In this document: positions 23,257-34,153 of the stretch, piece after piece | How the letters are laid out: each line of letters begins with the position of its first letter | Numbering within the stretch: position 1 is the first letter of the stretch | Source of the DNA: Cryptomeria japonica | Taxonomy: Eukaryota > Streptophyta > Pinopsida > Cupressales > Cupressaceae | Assembly: GCF_030272615.1 (NCBI RefSeq) | Contig: NC_081413.1 | Location: 601,400,709-601,464,708 of the forward strand | Direction of reading: 5' to 3' | DNA: 64,000 bases | The notes under the pieces: model-generated | The model's input: only the letters and a program-made list of their open reading frames with translations | What the model was told of the DNA's origin: nothing | Databases searched by the model: none | Position numbers and translations under genes: made by a program

Positions 23257-26200
23257 TTAATTTCCATCCGAGGCCGGTAACTGGTCAAAAATAGATTTGT
23301 ACTTTGTCTTGGCATCGGTGAGTGCGACAGAGACTGCATCTTTGACACTTTCCATTAAATAATTTTGTGCTTGTATATCAGCCAATAGGGATATTAAGCC
23401 ATCAAGAGTGCTTCCCTCTTGTGTAGTAGATAGGTGTGTGGTTTGGTTAATCTGTTCTTGAATGGATGAAAGATGAGGAAGGAATAATGTCTGGAGTGTC
23501 ATTATATCCATCCTGATCTTATGTTCTTCATTTCTTAGTTCCAATTGTTGAGCCATGAGTTGTTGAAGTTTGGCATAAAAATTTTGAACTGAATTGGGCT
23601 CTGGAGTCAACTTATTTGAGAGATCGGTGATCTCTTTCTCAATCGCATCAGTTTTATTCTTGATATCTTTAATGAATATAGAAAATGTACAAAGTTTCTA
23701 AAATAAATAAAGAATATGCTTGAGTTGAGGGGACAACCTAGCAATGAATTTGACAAGTTTGACTTTGCCAATAGCTACAGCTTTTTGTACCTCTTCTATC
23801 ATTTTTGCAGTAAGCTCCTTATCTTTTAGCTTGCTCAAATACTTAGATGCATCGACTTCGGATGTTTCTATTTGATTAAGGAGTTCATCCAATTGAATGT
23901 GGATGGCTGCATCGGTTGACACTGTAGCTGTAGGTAGCATATCTGATAGCAGTGTCTTCACCTTCTGAAGTACTTTATTATTTTTTTGTATGGCCATCTG
24001 CTTTTCTTGTTCAGCCTTTGCTTTGCATAGTTCACCAAAATCAATGAGTGCTTGCCCCTTCAATTTTGATATATCCACATTGGGCAACACTATTGGTTTA
24101 GATAAATCAACTTTGAAACTATGCTTTTTCAATTTCTTCTCTTTACCTTTGGTTGGTTGGACCAAGACAATAGCTTAAGAGGCTTGCTGACCCTCGGTAG
24201 GTTGTTCGGTAGAGGCAACACTTTGGTTAGTTCCTATAGCTGTTGTGGTGTCTTTTGGTGTCTCAGTACTGGGTGTCTCAGCTGCTACATTTTCAGTGCT
24301 CGACGATGCTTGAGAGGTCTATTCTTGAGTAGTATCTTCTCCTATTGTAGATTTGTGACCTTTGGTGTCTTGTGTTGTATCCTGAGGAGCTTCAGTAGAG
24401 ATAGGTTGAGTGATCAGTGGATAAGGCTGAACTTGTTCTAAAATGGATTCACTAGATACAAGTTTTGCATATGTAGTGCCTTCTATCATTTCCTGCTCCT
24501 GTTCCTCTGTATCCATGACATCTTCATCAATTTGAATAGTGTCAGCCAGGTCTTGTTTAGTAACATCAGGATCGTGCTCGGTGACATCAACAATTTCAAC
24601 TGTAGATTGTTCACCGGTATCTTTGATTTTGAAGATTTCCTGCCATTTTTCTTTTGTCTCATTCTCTACGTTAATGTATAGCCCATTCATCAATTTTAAG
24701 GCTCTCTATTTGACAAGAAATTTTGAATTGTAGGTTGTCAAATGTTCCTTTATTTCTGCTACAGACATATCAGGAAATAGATGGACTAGACTTCTTTCTC
24801 TAATTTGTTTCTCTGAGTCCATTGCATACTTCCACCTATTATCAATATGCAAGTAAAGTTCATTTGGAAGTGACTTTAGTAGTTCCAATGGAGCTAGCCA
24901 AAACTTTAGAAGTGTGCAGATGATAGCTTCTTCAATTTGTCGCTTCTCATCATTATTTCTTGTTTCATACTTGACATATCTAAAAGAACCAAATCCGCCA
25001 TATTCTTTCAGATTGGCATAGAAATTTTCAACACTATGTATATTTACCTTCTTGCTCTTGACAATCTGGAATTTGTTGGCATTCTCAGATTATGTATCAC
25101 TAGACTCTTTTGCCAAAATGAGTCTCCGAGTAGATTTCTTGTAGGTCTTAGTTACCTTGGGAGCAGTAAAACTCTTTTGTTTCTTACTCGGTGATGCAAC
25201 TAATGCTCTTGTATTAGGTCTCTTTGTTGGAGGAGTCGGTAGGGCCTTTGAAATGTCCAGTTTCTTTCTTTTTAAAACTTTACCCTTAGGCAATTCAGTG
25301 CTCATTGTTATAGCTACCTCTTGAGCTTCAGATTCCTCTTTGGTGGTGGCAAGAGTGCCTTTGATAGGTGTGGAGGAAGAATCTTCTCTGAATTTCTCCT
25401 TTAAAACCTTTATCATCTTTGTTTCTTTTCTTGTAGCTTTGGGTACTACAATGCTCATTTTTACTTTTCCCTTCACCTCTTCATAGTTTCCATATCTCAG
25501 CTTGGTAGCATGCCTTGGTAATGTAAGATATGCATCAATTTGTTGTTGTGTGATATCAAAGTCAATCTCATAACCCATAGGTAGCAAAGATTGAGTTCTT
25601 GGTTCCACAACATTCACATAACAATAATCAGTGTCTACCTCAAAGCATATATCATCTTTATATTTCTCCACTAGCTGGGGTGGAATTCGGTACCTGTTGT
25701 GCATTTTCTCCTAAAATTTACTGAAATAATCATCCATTATATCATTGAAACTATCACCTAGCTTCTTGATAAAGTCATTAATCTGATGGGTGATTGTCCG
25801 GTGTAGCTCCCAAACTACTTTACCGACTGATGGAAAGAATTTTTCAAAGTAGAAAAACATGCATACAAGAAGTGAACCAAAATTTAGTGTGTTTGCCAAG
25901 TTGTTCTTCTTCGGCTTCCTTATTGTGTTTAGATTCTCAAACAGGTTCTTCAGTAACACTTCACATAAGTCAATTTTCATTCCCTTTTTCACAATTTTAT
26001 AAGCTATGTCAATTGCTACACAAGGTACACTGTTTTCCCTTGCTATTTGGAAGAAATAGTAACCAATTACTCTAATGGCAAACTTAAGTTCTGCATCAGT
26101 GACATTGTTCAGTTTCAGTCCTCTGTAATCAGATTCTACTCTGGTTAAACTGATTAATTCCTTTTGTGATATCATCTTTTGAGCTCGTGCATGATCATAG

Positions 26201-26619
26201 ATAGGATAATCAATGATCACATGAATGATTTCCTTGGTGATTTTAAATGGTTGCTCTTCTAGCCACATGAAATCATCATGAACTCTGCTCAAAACAAACT
26301 TGACCCATTAGGGCTTGAACACACGAGGGTAGGTTAGGGCTTCAGTCAATCCTTTGATTTTGATGTGTTCATACTTGTTGTTTAATACACCATCGGTACA
26401 TAGTTCATCGTAGGTGTCTCTTATCTCAACATGACCGAGTTCTTCAACACGGCATTTGGTGAAGAATCTCACATCTTCAACTAACAAGACTCAATCCGGG
26501 ATGAGTGAAAAGGTGGTTTTGTCATCCACTTCAGAGGTGACTTTAGGAGTCAAAGAGTATTTCAATGAGGGCTTCTCTACATTCTTGACAACTATGGGAT
26601 CTTGGATCTTGGGCACCAT
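23257..26619 (-). pseudogene. Unknown 1,120-codon gene of element D
   Basis: One phase runs from ATG at 26619 (MVPKIQDPIVVKNVEKPS) to a TAA at 23257, interrupted by eight in-frame stops (about 26508, 26307, then 25711, 25090, 24706, 24319, 24175, 23698) and no frameshift. The first 350 residues look globular (TKCRVEELGHVEIRDTYDE, ELKFAIRVIGYYFFQIAREN, FGSLLVCMFFYFEKFFPSVG). A basic, Pro/Ser/Lys-rich middle follows (PTPPTKRPNTRALVASPSKK), then an acidic part, then a Lys/Glu/Gln-rich C-terminus likely to be coiled-coil. It lies between the Gag-like gene and the purine tracts, where some Sireviruses carry an extra gene. I do not recognise it. Its first part recalls loosely the plant 'putative transposon protein' regions, but this is weak. 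No signal peptide or clear membrane segment. Confidence 0.75.
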
Positions 26620-27251
26620 TGTAGATTTCAGGTAAAACTTAGCAAACTATCCTTAGAGTTTGACGGTTTACAAACGACAAATGCTTCACACTCAGCAGAT
26701 AATAACAATTTGATAAGATCGGTAAGCTATCTTAACAGTACGATGAGATTTGATGTAAATACCTTGAATTCACTTAGAATGAGGTTTGATCACCTTGGAA
26801 TCGCTCTGCTCTGCTCTTTCGAAAAATTGGTAAGTGTAAATGACCATGAAAATGCTTTTAAGTACACAAAATACCTTATCGGGCTCCGTGTGGGTTAGGT
26901 CAAAAATATTAAATGCACTTGGTTCACCTTTAACCGATTTACTCTATTTTTTTCATTTTAACCGAGTAACCAAATTTCCTTCATTTACCGACTTGACAGG
27001 CTTTCTGTATTCACCGACTTGATAGGTTTCCTGTAAAATACTTTTGATAGAATTTCAAACTTACTAATGCATCTTGACTATGCAGATTTTGAATTTAGTA
27101 CATAATGGAATAGGAACTGTTATGATTTTAACCTTCAGAGAGTGCAATCCCTTCATACCTTTGCTGATTAATTTGGAATAGGTGCACCTAACTCGGTAGG
27201 TAAGGTGCTTTCTTCATTTGACACAATTTCGTTCTTTTTCCAAATCATCTT

Positions 27252-28520
27252 TTATTTTTCTTTTATTTCTTCAGTGTCTCCTCTAGGTTGATCTCTGCAA
27301 TCTCTAGCTAAATGTCCAACTTTGTGACAATGAAAACATGTCATACCAGGATTTCTCCATGATCTTCGGTTGTTCATTCCAAACCTTATAAAATAGTTGA
27401 CACTAATATGTCCATATCTTCCACAACATTCACACCATATCCTTGTATTGTAATCCCATGGTACTGCTGCATATTGTCAGTAAGGATCTGTGTAAGTTTG
27501 GTAACCTCTAGTGTTTTCTCGGTGTGTAAACCACATGTAGTTCTTTTGCTTAAGCTAGCATTTCTCAGTACTATGTCCATATCTATTGCAGTTTCTACAA
27601 AACCCTTTGTATTTTGCCTTCTGATAGTTGTTAACAGACTTTGTCCTACATTGGTTAAATGTGTGACCATATTTATTGCAATTGTAACAATAACCATTGG
27701 ACTTAGTGATATTCAGTTGCTTACCTTTTCTGATTTGGCATATGTTGGCAGTGTGACCTTGATTTTCATAGTAGTAGCAAATAGGCTTCTTTCTTTTGAT
27801 GTTATTCCTATTTCCAGCTTGCTTTGATGATTATCCTCTCTCGGTAGTATGAATTCCTTTCTCAATAGAGTCTTTTCCTATGTAACCGAGTCCTGTATCT
27901 TTGTTGGGTCTTCTTGTATTTAGTTGTTCATCCAACATCTTTGATGATTCATAACTCTTCTTCAGTGTTTCTTTGGATTTCTTCTCTGTTTCAAGTTCAT
28001 TGGTCAACCTTGATACTTCAAGTTTCAATGCTTGATTTTCATCATTCTTCATAATTGCTTCATGATGTGCATAACCTAGTTGATCTGTCATATTTTGTTC
28101 AATCCCAATCAATCTTATGATTTCATCATTTTTATCAGATACTAAGACTTCAAGTTGTTGTTTCTCTCTTTCTAGATCTCTTGCTTTATCCTTAGCTATC
28201 CTTAGTGCATCTAGATTTTCGGTCATTTGTGTGTTGAAATGTTCATGTTCTCTATTCATTGCTTTTAGTTGATCAGCCAGTGCTTTGTTCTTTTCTTTCA
28301 ATACTCCAATCATTTCTTTGGTCTCTTCAAATATACTGCTCTTGGATGATGTCTCAATTTGTTCCACTAACTCTTGAGAATCCTGCAAATCATTAGATAA
28401 TCTTCTTCTTACTTTCAGAGATTTTTGCATTTTCTTTTGCATGTCTGCAATCACTTGATTAGCATGATCCAGCTCTTCTTGTAGATATACAATCCTCTGA
28501 GATTGTTTGTAGCCTTCTAT
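27252..28520 (-). pseudogene. Gag-like coiled-coil and zinc-knuckle gene of element D
   Basis: A 423-codon phase. The first 230 residues are coiled-coil (QEELDHANQVIADMQKKMQK, EREKQQLEVLVSDKNDEI, EVSRLTNELETEKKSKETL). The second part has five CCHC-like knuckles: CYYYENQGHTANIC (second Cys replaced), CYNCNKYGHTFNQC, CRNCNRYGHSTEKC, CECCGRYGHISVNY (last Cys replaced) and CFHCHKVGHLARDC. Knuckles bind element RNA in Gag proteins; one or two is usual. Stops lie at about 27831, after the third knuckle and near 27480. The start codon, ATG in the partial copy at 21515-21751, is ATA here. It lacks a recognisable capsid domain. Confidence 0.8.
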
Positions 28521-28568
28521 TGATAAGATCTTTCTCTTTAGGTAGCTAAACCCTTTTCCAAGATTCAA

Positions 28569-28582
28569 GCTCTGATACCAAT
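28569..28582 (-). other. Primer-binding site of element D
   Basis: Minus strand reads ATTGGTATCAGAGC, complementary to the 3' end of initiator Met tRNA, directly next to the LTR at 28583. Confidence 0.9.
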
Positions 28583-29735
28583 TGTTAGGCCCAATATGGA
28601 AAGCTAATGTACTGAGAGGGGAGGGGTGAATCAGTACTCCAAAACTTTTCTTGAATAATAACTTTACTGTTATGCATAAACAAAATAGTGTGGTAACATA
28701 AAATAAAGTTAAAACAAATAGATAACAATCATACATGATTCACTCCATAACACATATATTTTGGTTACGCAGAAACTCTTGGTTAGAGAGAAAAACTGCG
28801 GTGGGGATGGCACCCACAACTTCACTACTGCAATAATAAAGAGTGCTCGGTTAGAGCTACATTTTAGCTATCTCTGATAGCTTACCCTATTAGGAGTAAC
28901 AAGATCTGTTAGATCTACCTTGCTAAAGGATTTTACAACATTTAATCTGAATGTTGCACCTGGTTAGAGGCTTTACAATTTATAGACTTGATTAGAGTCT
29001 TTTACCCTGTTAAAGGTTTCTCTTTCAACTTCACAATATTACAATAAAGTCATTACAAATATCTGCAACTTTACATCTGAAATGTTATAGCAGATTCTAT
29101 GTGCTCAGAATAGATTACCTTTCTTATAGCATACCTCGGTAACCCATATAGTAACTCGGTAAACCCTTCTGTTTACTCTGTTCTTCGACTGTTCTCTGAA
29201 AACCTTCTTGGTGACCTCTGTATCTCTATAACAGTCTTCTTACACACACATATATACACCCTTAACTCATGTTGTATAAATAGATCTCTTAAGATGGTGA
29301 TCCAATTCATTGCTTTGATCTTACAAACAAGATTCCTTGAATGAATAACTATACAAAATATTTCATTGGTTAGATTGATCTCAAAATCATACACAATCTT
29401 CTGGTGCAATTTCCAATGTGATAACGGTTAGATGTACCTCGATCTTGTAACATGTTTTCATATGCATGTCTAGGTTCAATGTATCTGGTAACACATTTTA
29501 CTTGGTGTATATCAACTCGGTGTGTCATCTTTGTTGCTCTGTAGTCATAAAAAGATACTCGGTAGACAGATCGGTGTATATTACATTTTGTGACTACTTT
29601 CCTTTGTAACCGACTAGACTATGCATACCGACTTCTCTGTGTATACTGACTGCATGATTCGGTAGTGTTAACCGACTAGAGTATATAGTATGACTTTGAA
29701 TATAAAAACTAATGGCAATTTGATAAGTAGTAACA
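28583..29735 (-). repeat. LTR of element D, right (1,153 bp)
   Basis: Starts TGTTAGGCCC and ends TAAGTAGTAACA on the plus strand. It carries the G-run motif at 28613-28633. It is the 5' LTR in element orientation. Confidence 0.92.
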
Positions 29736-30798
29736 TAGGTATCATACAAGTGATGGGGACCTTAGGATGGCTATAATTATGGTAAGCCATAATTGAAAAT
29801 GGCAAATGACAAGACACTAGTGGTAGTAGTGATGGTAATAGGAGAGGATGGAATTGTTGTAGAGGAATGGGTAGATGTAGATGCACTAACCTAGAGAGAT
29901 GAAGTAGTTTTAGCATAGATGACTAAAAAAATTCCAAGTCAAAATTCCTTATTGGCAAACACACCATGAAACATATTCACTAATTGTTTGGAGTTTTTAA
30001 CATTCACCAAACTAACAAGCTCTATGCTAAAATATTAGAGTTTTGCATAAGCCTTGTGATCATAACCCTCTTGATCATTTATGTAAATCTCAAAATGTAC
30101 ATCATCAAATATATCACCATTATTATCTATTATGTTGCCATATAATTAGGATTTAGGAGAGGGCTCCTTCTCAATAGATAATTAAGATCATGACAAGCCC
30201 TTCACATTGAAATTATATACTAATAAAACACAATCAACTCATAGAGTCAAATATAAATCATATCTTAAATTAAGGGGGAAACACAAACACAAAAGCCAAA
30301 ATAAGGTGACCAAAAAAATATAAATCAATGATTTATACAAGTATGATATAGAGGCTAACAATTGAAAACAATATGTTGCCTCATAAAATATAGATATGAA
30401 AACCATAATGAGGATAAAAACCATAGAAGGAAAGATATCTTATGTAAGCTCAATTGAGTTTTCCAAAATAAAAAAGGGTAAATAAGCAACCCTTAGAGTT
30501 TAGTTTAGACTAATACAAAAGAATGTATATACATAAAAAATTAATCAGTCTATCAATCGATGGACATGCCTTACGGGCGACTTGGTAATCTCCAAGGACT
30601 AGTCTCACCTCAGCTCGCCCCATAATGGGAAACCTATGTCATTGGGCTGAGTCACAGGGATACCCTGGACTAACAAAAAAATAAAATCAATCAATGTAGA
30701 GTAAAAGTAAATAGTGGGTGTTTGATATTTTGACAAGAGTAGTTATGATAATATTTAGAAACAAAATAAGATTTAAATGAAATATAATTCCAGAATAG
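29736..30798. other. Non-repetitive spacer between D and host segment copy 2
   Basis: The minus strand at about 29750-30160 reads protein-like text across stops (GDIFDDVHFEIYINDQEGYD, VNVKNSKQLVNMFHGVFANK) that I cannot assign; it may be an old gene fragment. A GC-richer patch at 30550-30670 has no feature that I recognise. Confidence 0.35.
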
Positions 30799-31331
30799 TC
30801 TAGTCCATTATCTATGAAATGTGACCTCTCATCAAAATAAGCATTTTCTAGTGCCTCAAAATACATCATTAAAGCTTGAAGCCTAGTCTCATCTATATGA
30901 ATGAGTTATCCTTTAGTGTGAGACTTGCAACATAGAGATAGCTCTCTAGAAAGGGTTGGTTCCCTTTGAAAATAGGTCTGATTCAATTTTAAGGAACTAA
31001 TCTTAATGCTAAGTGTTGATTAAGATGAAAAGAGAGAAAAAAATGTTTAAGAGTTCAATGATGGTGATGAACTAATATGTATAATACCCTTCAACTTACA
31101 TTAAAAGAACAAGTCAATCTTCAAAAATGACAATAGACGAAACAACTTCTATTAGAATACCATTAAGAAGTGAAATATGAAGAGACCACAACTATAAGAA
31201 AAATAAAATGTTTACAATTAACTTGATCAAATATGATAGAAAATACTGACACCTATATAATATAACTCAAAGGTAAAAAAAATACAACATATTACAGCCA
31301 TAAAAGAAAATAAAATATGAATCCTTTTATT
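30799..31331. repeat. Duplicated host segment, copy 2, first part
   Basis: Matches 13746-14366. Just before it, CCAGAATAGTCTAGTCCATT (30790-30809) corresponds to the junction TCTAGAATAG / TCAAATCCATT around element B, so copy 2 preserves the uninserted site. Confidence 0.83.
31320..31331. repeat. Target-site duplication of the LINE, left copy
   Basis: AATCCTTTTATT, repeated exactly at 44931-44942. Confidence 0.8.
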
Positions 31332-31683
31332 TATTTTTTGCTCGGTAATAATGATTTTTTATTAATTATCTAGGATTTTGAATTGGCCCGAACCAGGTGG
31401 GGCTACAATTAGGGATCCACCTCCCCATAGCCATCAGCTCCCCCAAGAGAGGGATCAAAAAAAATACTCCCTCCCACTCCTCGCTTTCCCTTCTTACATT
31501 TCACCTCTATCCATCCATTTGCTTTGGCATCCTCTAAAGATTTCAAATTCTGAACTCCCAAAACATCCAACCCCTTACTACCTTGACAATGCTGCTCAGT
31601 TTGAATCCCTACATCCAACCTTGCATCAGTACCCCCTTAAAGCTAGAGCCACCTTCTACCTTTTGTGCTATCCTACTGACATC

Positions 31684-32569
31684 CTAAAAAGAGCCACAAC
31701 CTACAAGAACACAACCATCATCCACGGTATCCAGACCACAACCCAATCCTTGCACATCAAATGTTCGATCAAGAGCCTTTTTGATGATATCTTTAACCAA
31801 ACCCCCTATATCTTGGAGGGTTTCCCGATTCAACTCCTCCTTCTCCACCATATAAAAATTGAGTTTGACCTCTTTGCACCATGACGCTAGTCTCTTCACC
31901 CTGCACTTATCACAAGAATCAACATTATGTCTAATCTTAAAGCATCACCTGTAGCTAAAATAAATCCCTTCATAATCCATAGGCTGAAGCCAACTACCTT
32001 TCAAGGTAGAAATAGAGATCTTTGAAGGGAGATCCTTGGAAGTATCCAAATCAACTAAGACATGAGAAAAGGTAGTATGTAACAAATTGAGAGAGACTTC
32101 ATCAATCATTAAAAACTTACCTAAGGAGTTCCTAATAACTTCAAAGCAAGAATCAAACCAAAAATACAAAGGAAGGTTTGGAAGCCTAACCCAAATAGGG
32201 GTGTGATCAAAGGATTCCGACTCAGCATTGAAAGTCGGATGCCACATTTTCAACATCAACAGATTGTTGGCCTCCCAGCACCATTGACAAACACCAAGGA
32301 TTTTATTTCTATCCTCCACGTTTTGAAAAACCACAACAAAAAACCCTCAAGCATGAGGGTAAATCTGCACACAATCCTCCACAATGGGTTCCCAAAGTTC
32401 TGAAATCCATTTATGGAGGGTACCAAGACTTGGCCAAAGTCCTCTCAAGTGCCCAATAAGCCCTAAGCTAGCAAAAACCCTTTCAGTCTGCTCAATCTCC
32501 TTCTCAATCTCCTCTGTCAAATTGATAATAGTTAGCTTGGCCATTGAAACCAAAGCCGCAGCAGAAGGT
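31684..32569 (-). pseudogene. LINE ORF1 (DUF4283-like) pseudogene
   Basis: One phase through 32347-32553, 31945-32334 and 31684-31899 reads GLIGHLRGLWPSLGTLHKWI, VVFQNVEDRNKILGVCQWCW, LLMLKMWHPTFNAESESFDH, TPIWVRLPNLPLYFWFDSCF, IRNSLGKFLMIDEVSLN, ISISTLKGSWLQPMDYEGIY, then CFKIRHNVDSC as a remnant zinc knuckle. This is the nucleic-acid-binding ORF1 of plant L1-type elements. Stops separate the pieces. The N-terminal part probably continues beyond element E at 44543-44897 (VSAGRCFYGNNISDRGDSSW), but that part is less certain. It has no ORF2 after it. Confidence 0.8.
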
Positions 32570-33179
32570 TGTTAGTCCCAACTAGTGCTAAGAGGGAAGG
32601 GGTGAATCAACACTTAATCAAATCTTCACAATTAAATTTTTAACCTAAATTTGCATTCATCTAATATCCAACAATATACTTAATCACTAAAGTAAAATAT
32701 GCAAGCATGAAAAGTTGACAGTGACACCAAGAAGTTATTGCGTGGAAACTCAAATGGGAGAAAACCACTATGTGAGTAGGAACTCACAAAATTTGTACTC
32801 TTCTAAAGTACGCCCAGTGATGAGCCGTCCCTATTAGGATATTACAAAGACAATGTTAGGTGCCAACCGGTTAAGGGATTTTGTTCAAGGTCGATTAGTG
32901 CCTTTACCTTGTTAAAGGTAGCTTGGTTAAAGGACTTAAGAAGGTCAATTAAGATGTCACCTGGTTAAGGAATTTTATAAAAGGGACCTGTTAAAGTCCA
33001 CTCAGTTAAGGGATTTATGTTGTAGTGGTTAAAAAGCAACAGATGGATGATATGTTGAATTAGCTACTGATAACTTGATCAGATCTCAATATGCATCACA
33101 CTCAATCTACATCAGTTGTGTCTTCTTTGCACAGCACTAGTTTTCTTCTTAGACCTTCATCTCTTCACTCAGCTAGTTG

Positions 33180-33345
33180 ATTGTCCCTTGACACTTCACT
33201 CTGTCAGTCCTCTGACCTTTGGCTCTACACTCTATCAGTTCTCTGTCCTTTGGCTTTGCACTCTATCGGTTCTCTGTCCTTCAGCTCTGCACTCTGTCGG
33301 TTCTCTGTCTTTCGACTCTACACTTAGTCGATCTACCTCAAACAC
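33180..33345. repeat. Minisatellite in the left LTR of E, unit about 31-33 bp
   Basis: Four to five copies of GGCTCTACACTCTATCAGTT followed by CTCTGTCCTTT, with small changes. The same array, diverged in part, is at 43460-43618 in the right LTR. Confidence 0.8.
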
Positions 33346-34148
33346 ACTCTACTCTGCTAAAACCTCTTAGCACCTCCTCTCTCTCTCTACTCTTCACTTT
33401 GGATTGCCTTCAACAAGATCTGCTTGTTGCAATTTTCATGATCAAAACTTTCTGAATGAACTTAAGAACACTTTATACATTTTCTGCCGACACTTTCAGG
33501 CATTCCTTCAATCAAAGCAATCATGGATTTCAGAAGATTTCAAAATTCAAAATCTCTCACTCTTTCTTTGTGCACCTTCCAACATTTCTACCAAGTGTTC
33601 AAACAAATTCTGCCACCATATCCTCCAAATATAGTAATTTCTAGGTCGTGTTTAGTCAATTAACTGCCAACCAGAATTTATGTAGGTAATCATGATTGAC
33701 TGCATGATAACTGAAATTTACCTTACCAACATATGATTTGGCATAGACACAAACCAACTCATCTTTTTCCACCGCAACTGAATAACCGATCACCACTCTG
33801 AGATTTATGGTGATCATCTGTCTTCCTTTTGTCATACTGGTATGCCACTGCACTTCTATATTACCAGTTCATCCTTTGATTGTCGATTTGTAGTGCTAGC
33901 ATCAAGTCTCTTCCCCTGTTTGCCAATGAGATTTTGTTTTGCATACAACTACAAGCTTTCTTGCCTGAGTCACCTTTTGTAACTTCATCATCATTAGAGT
34001 GACTGATTTTCCTTGAGCTGATTGAACCTTTGATCATTCATTACCAATGTTGTTTCCATGTGTTTGTAAGTCAACATGTTTGCTTATTAAAAAACACCAC
34101 TCTTTTTATACCACTTCACCGGTAAGTGTTGGACATCAATGACAAATC

Positions 34149-34153
34149 TTAGC
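34149..34153. repeat. Target-site duplication of solo LTR F, left
   Basis: TTAGC, repeated at 38256-38260. The uninterrupted right LTR of E reads TCTTAGCACATAT here. Confidence 0.92.

Larger units (their letters stand above)
21515..29735 (-). mobile_element. Non-autonomous copia-like LTR element with a third, partial unit (element D)
   Basis: Two LTRs of equal length (21752-22904 and 28583-29735, 1,153 bp) bracket 5.7 kb with a Met-tRNA primer-binding site next to the right LTR and purine tracts next to the left one. There is no integrase, RT or RNase H. Two long frames exist: a coiled-coil/zinc-knuckle Gag-like gene (27252-28520) and an unknown 1,120-codon gene (23257-26619). Left of the left LTR, 21515-21751 repeats the primer-binding site and first part of the Gag gene, so the order is LTR, internal, LTR, truncated internal. 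No target duplication is found. LTRs differ at roughly 5 percent of sites over the first 350 bp by eye. Confidence 0.87.

Noticed and set aside
26602-26898. 98-codon plus-strand frame next to the start of the unknown D gene
   Set aside because: No similarity to any element protein; it lies in the spacer and on the opposite strand from the element genes.
31378-31884. 168-codon plus-strand frame
   Set aside because: It is the antisense of the LINE ORF1 tail, which has a recognisable protein on the other strand.
33116-33455. Plus-strand frames with repeated LCTLSVLC-like text
   Set aside because: Produced by the minisatellite within the LTR of E.
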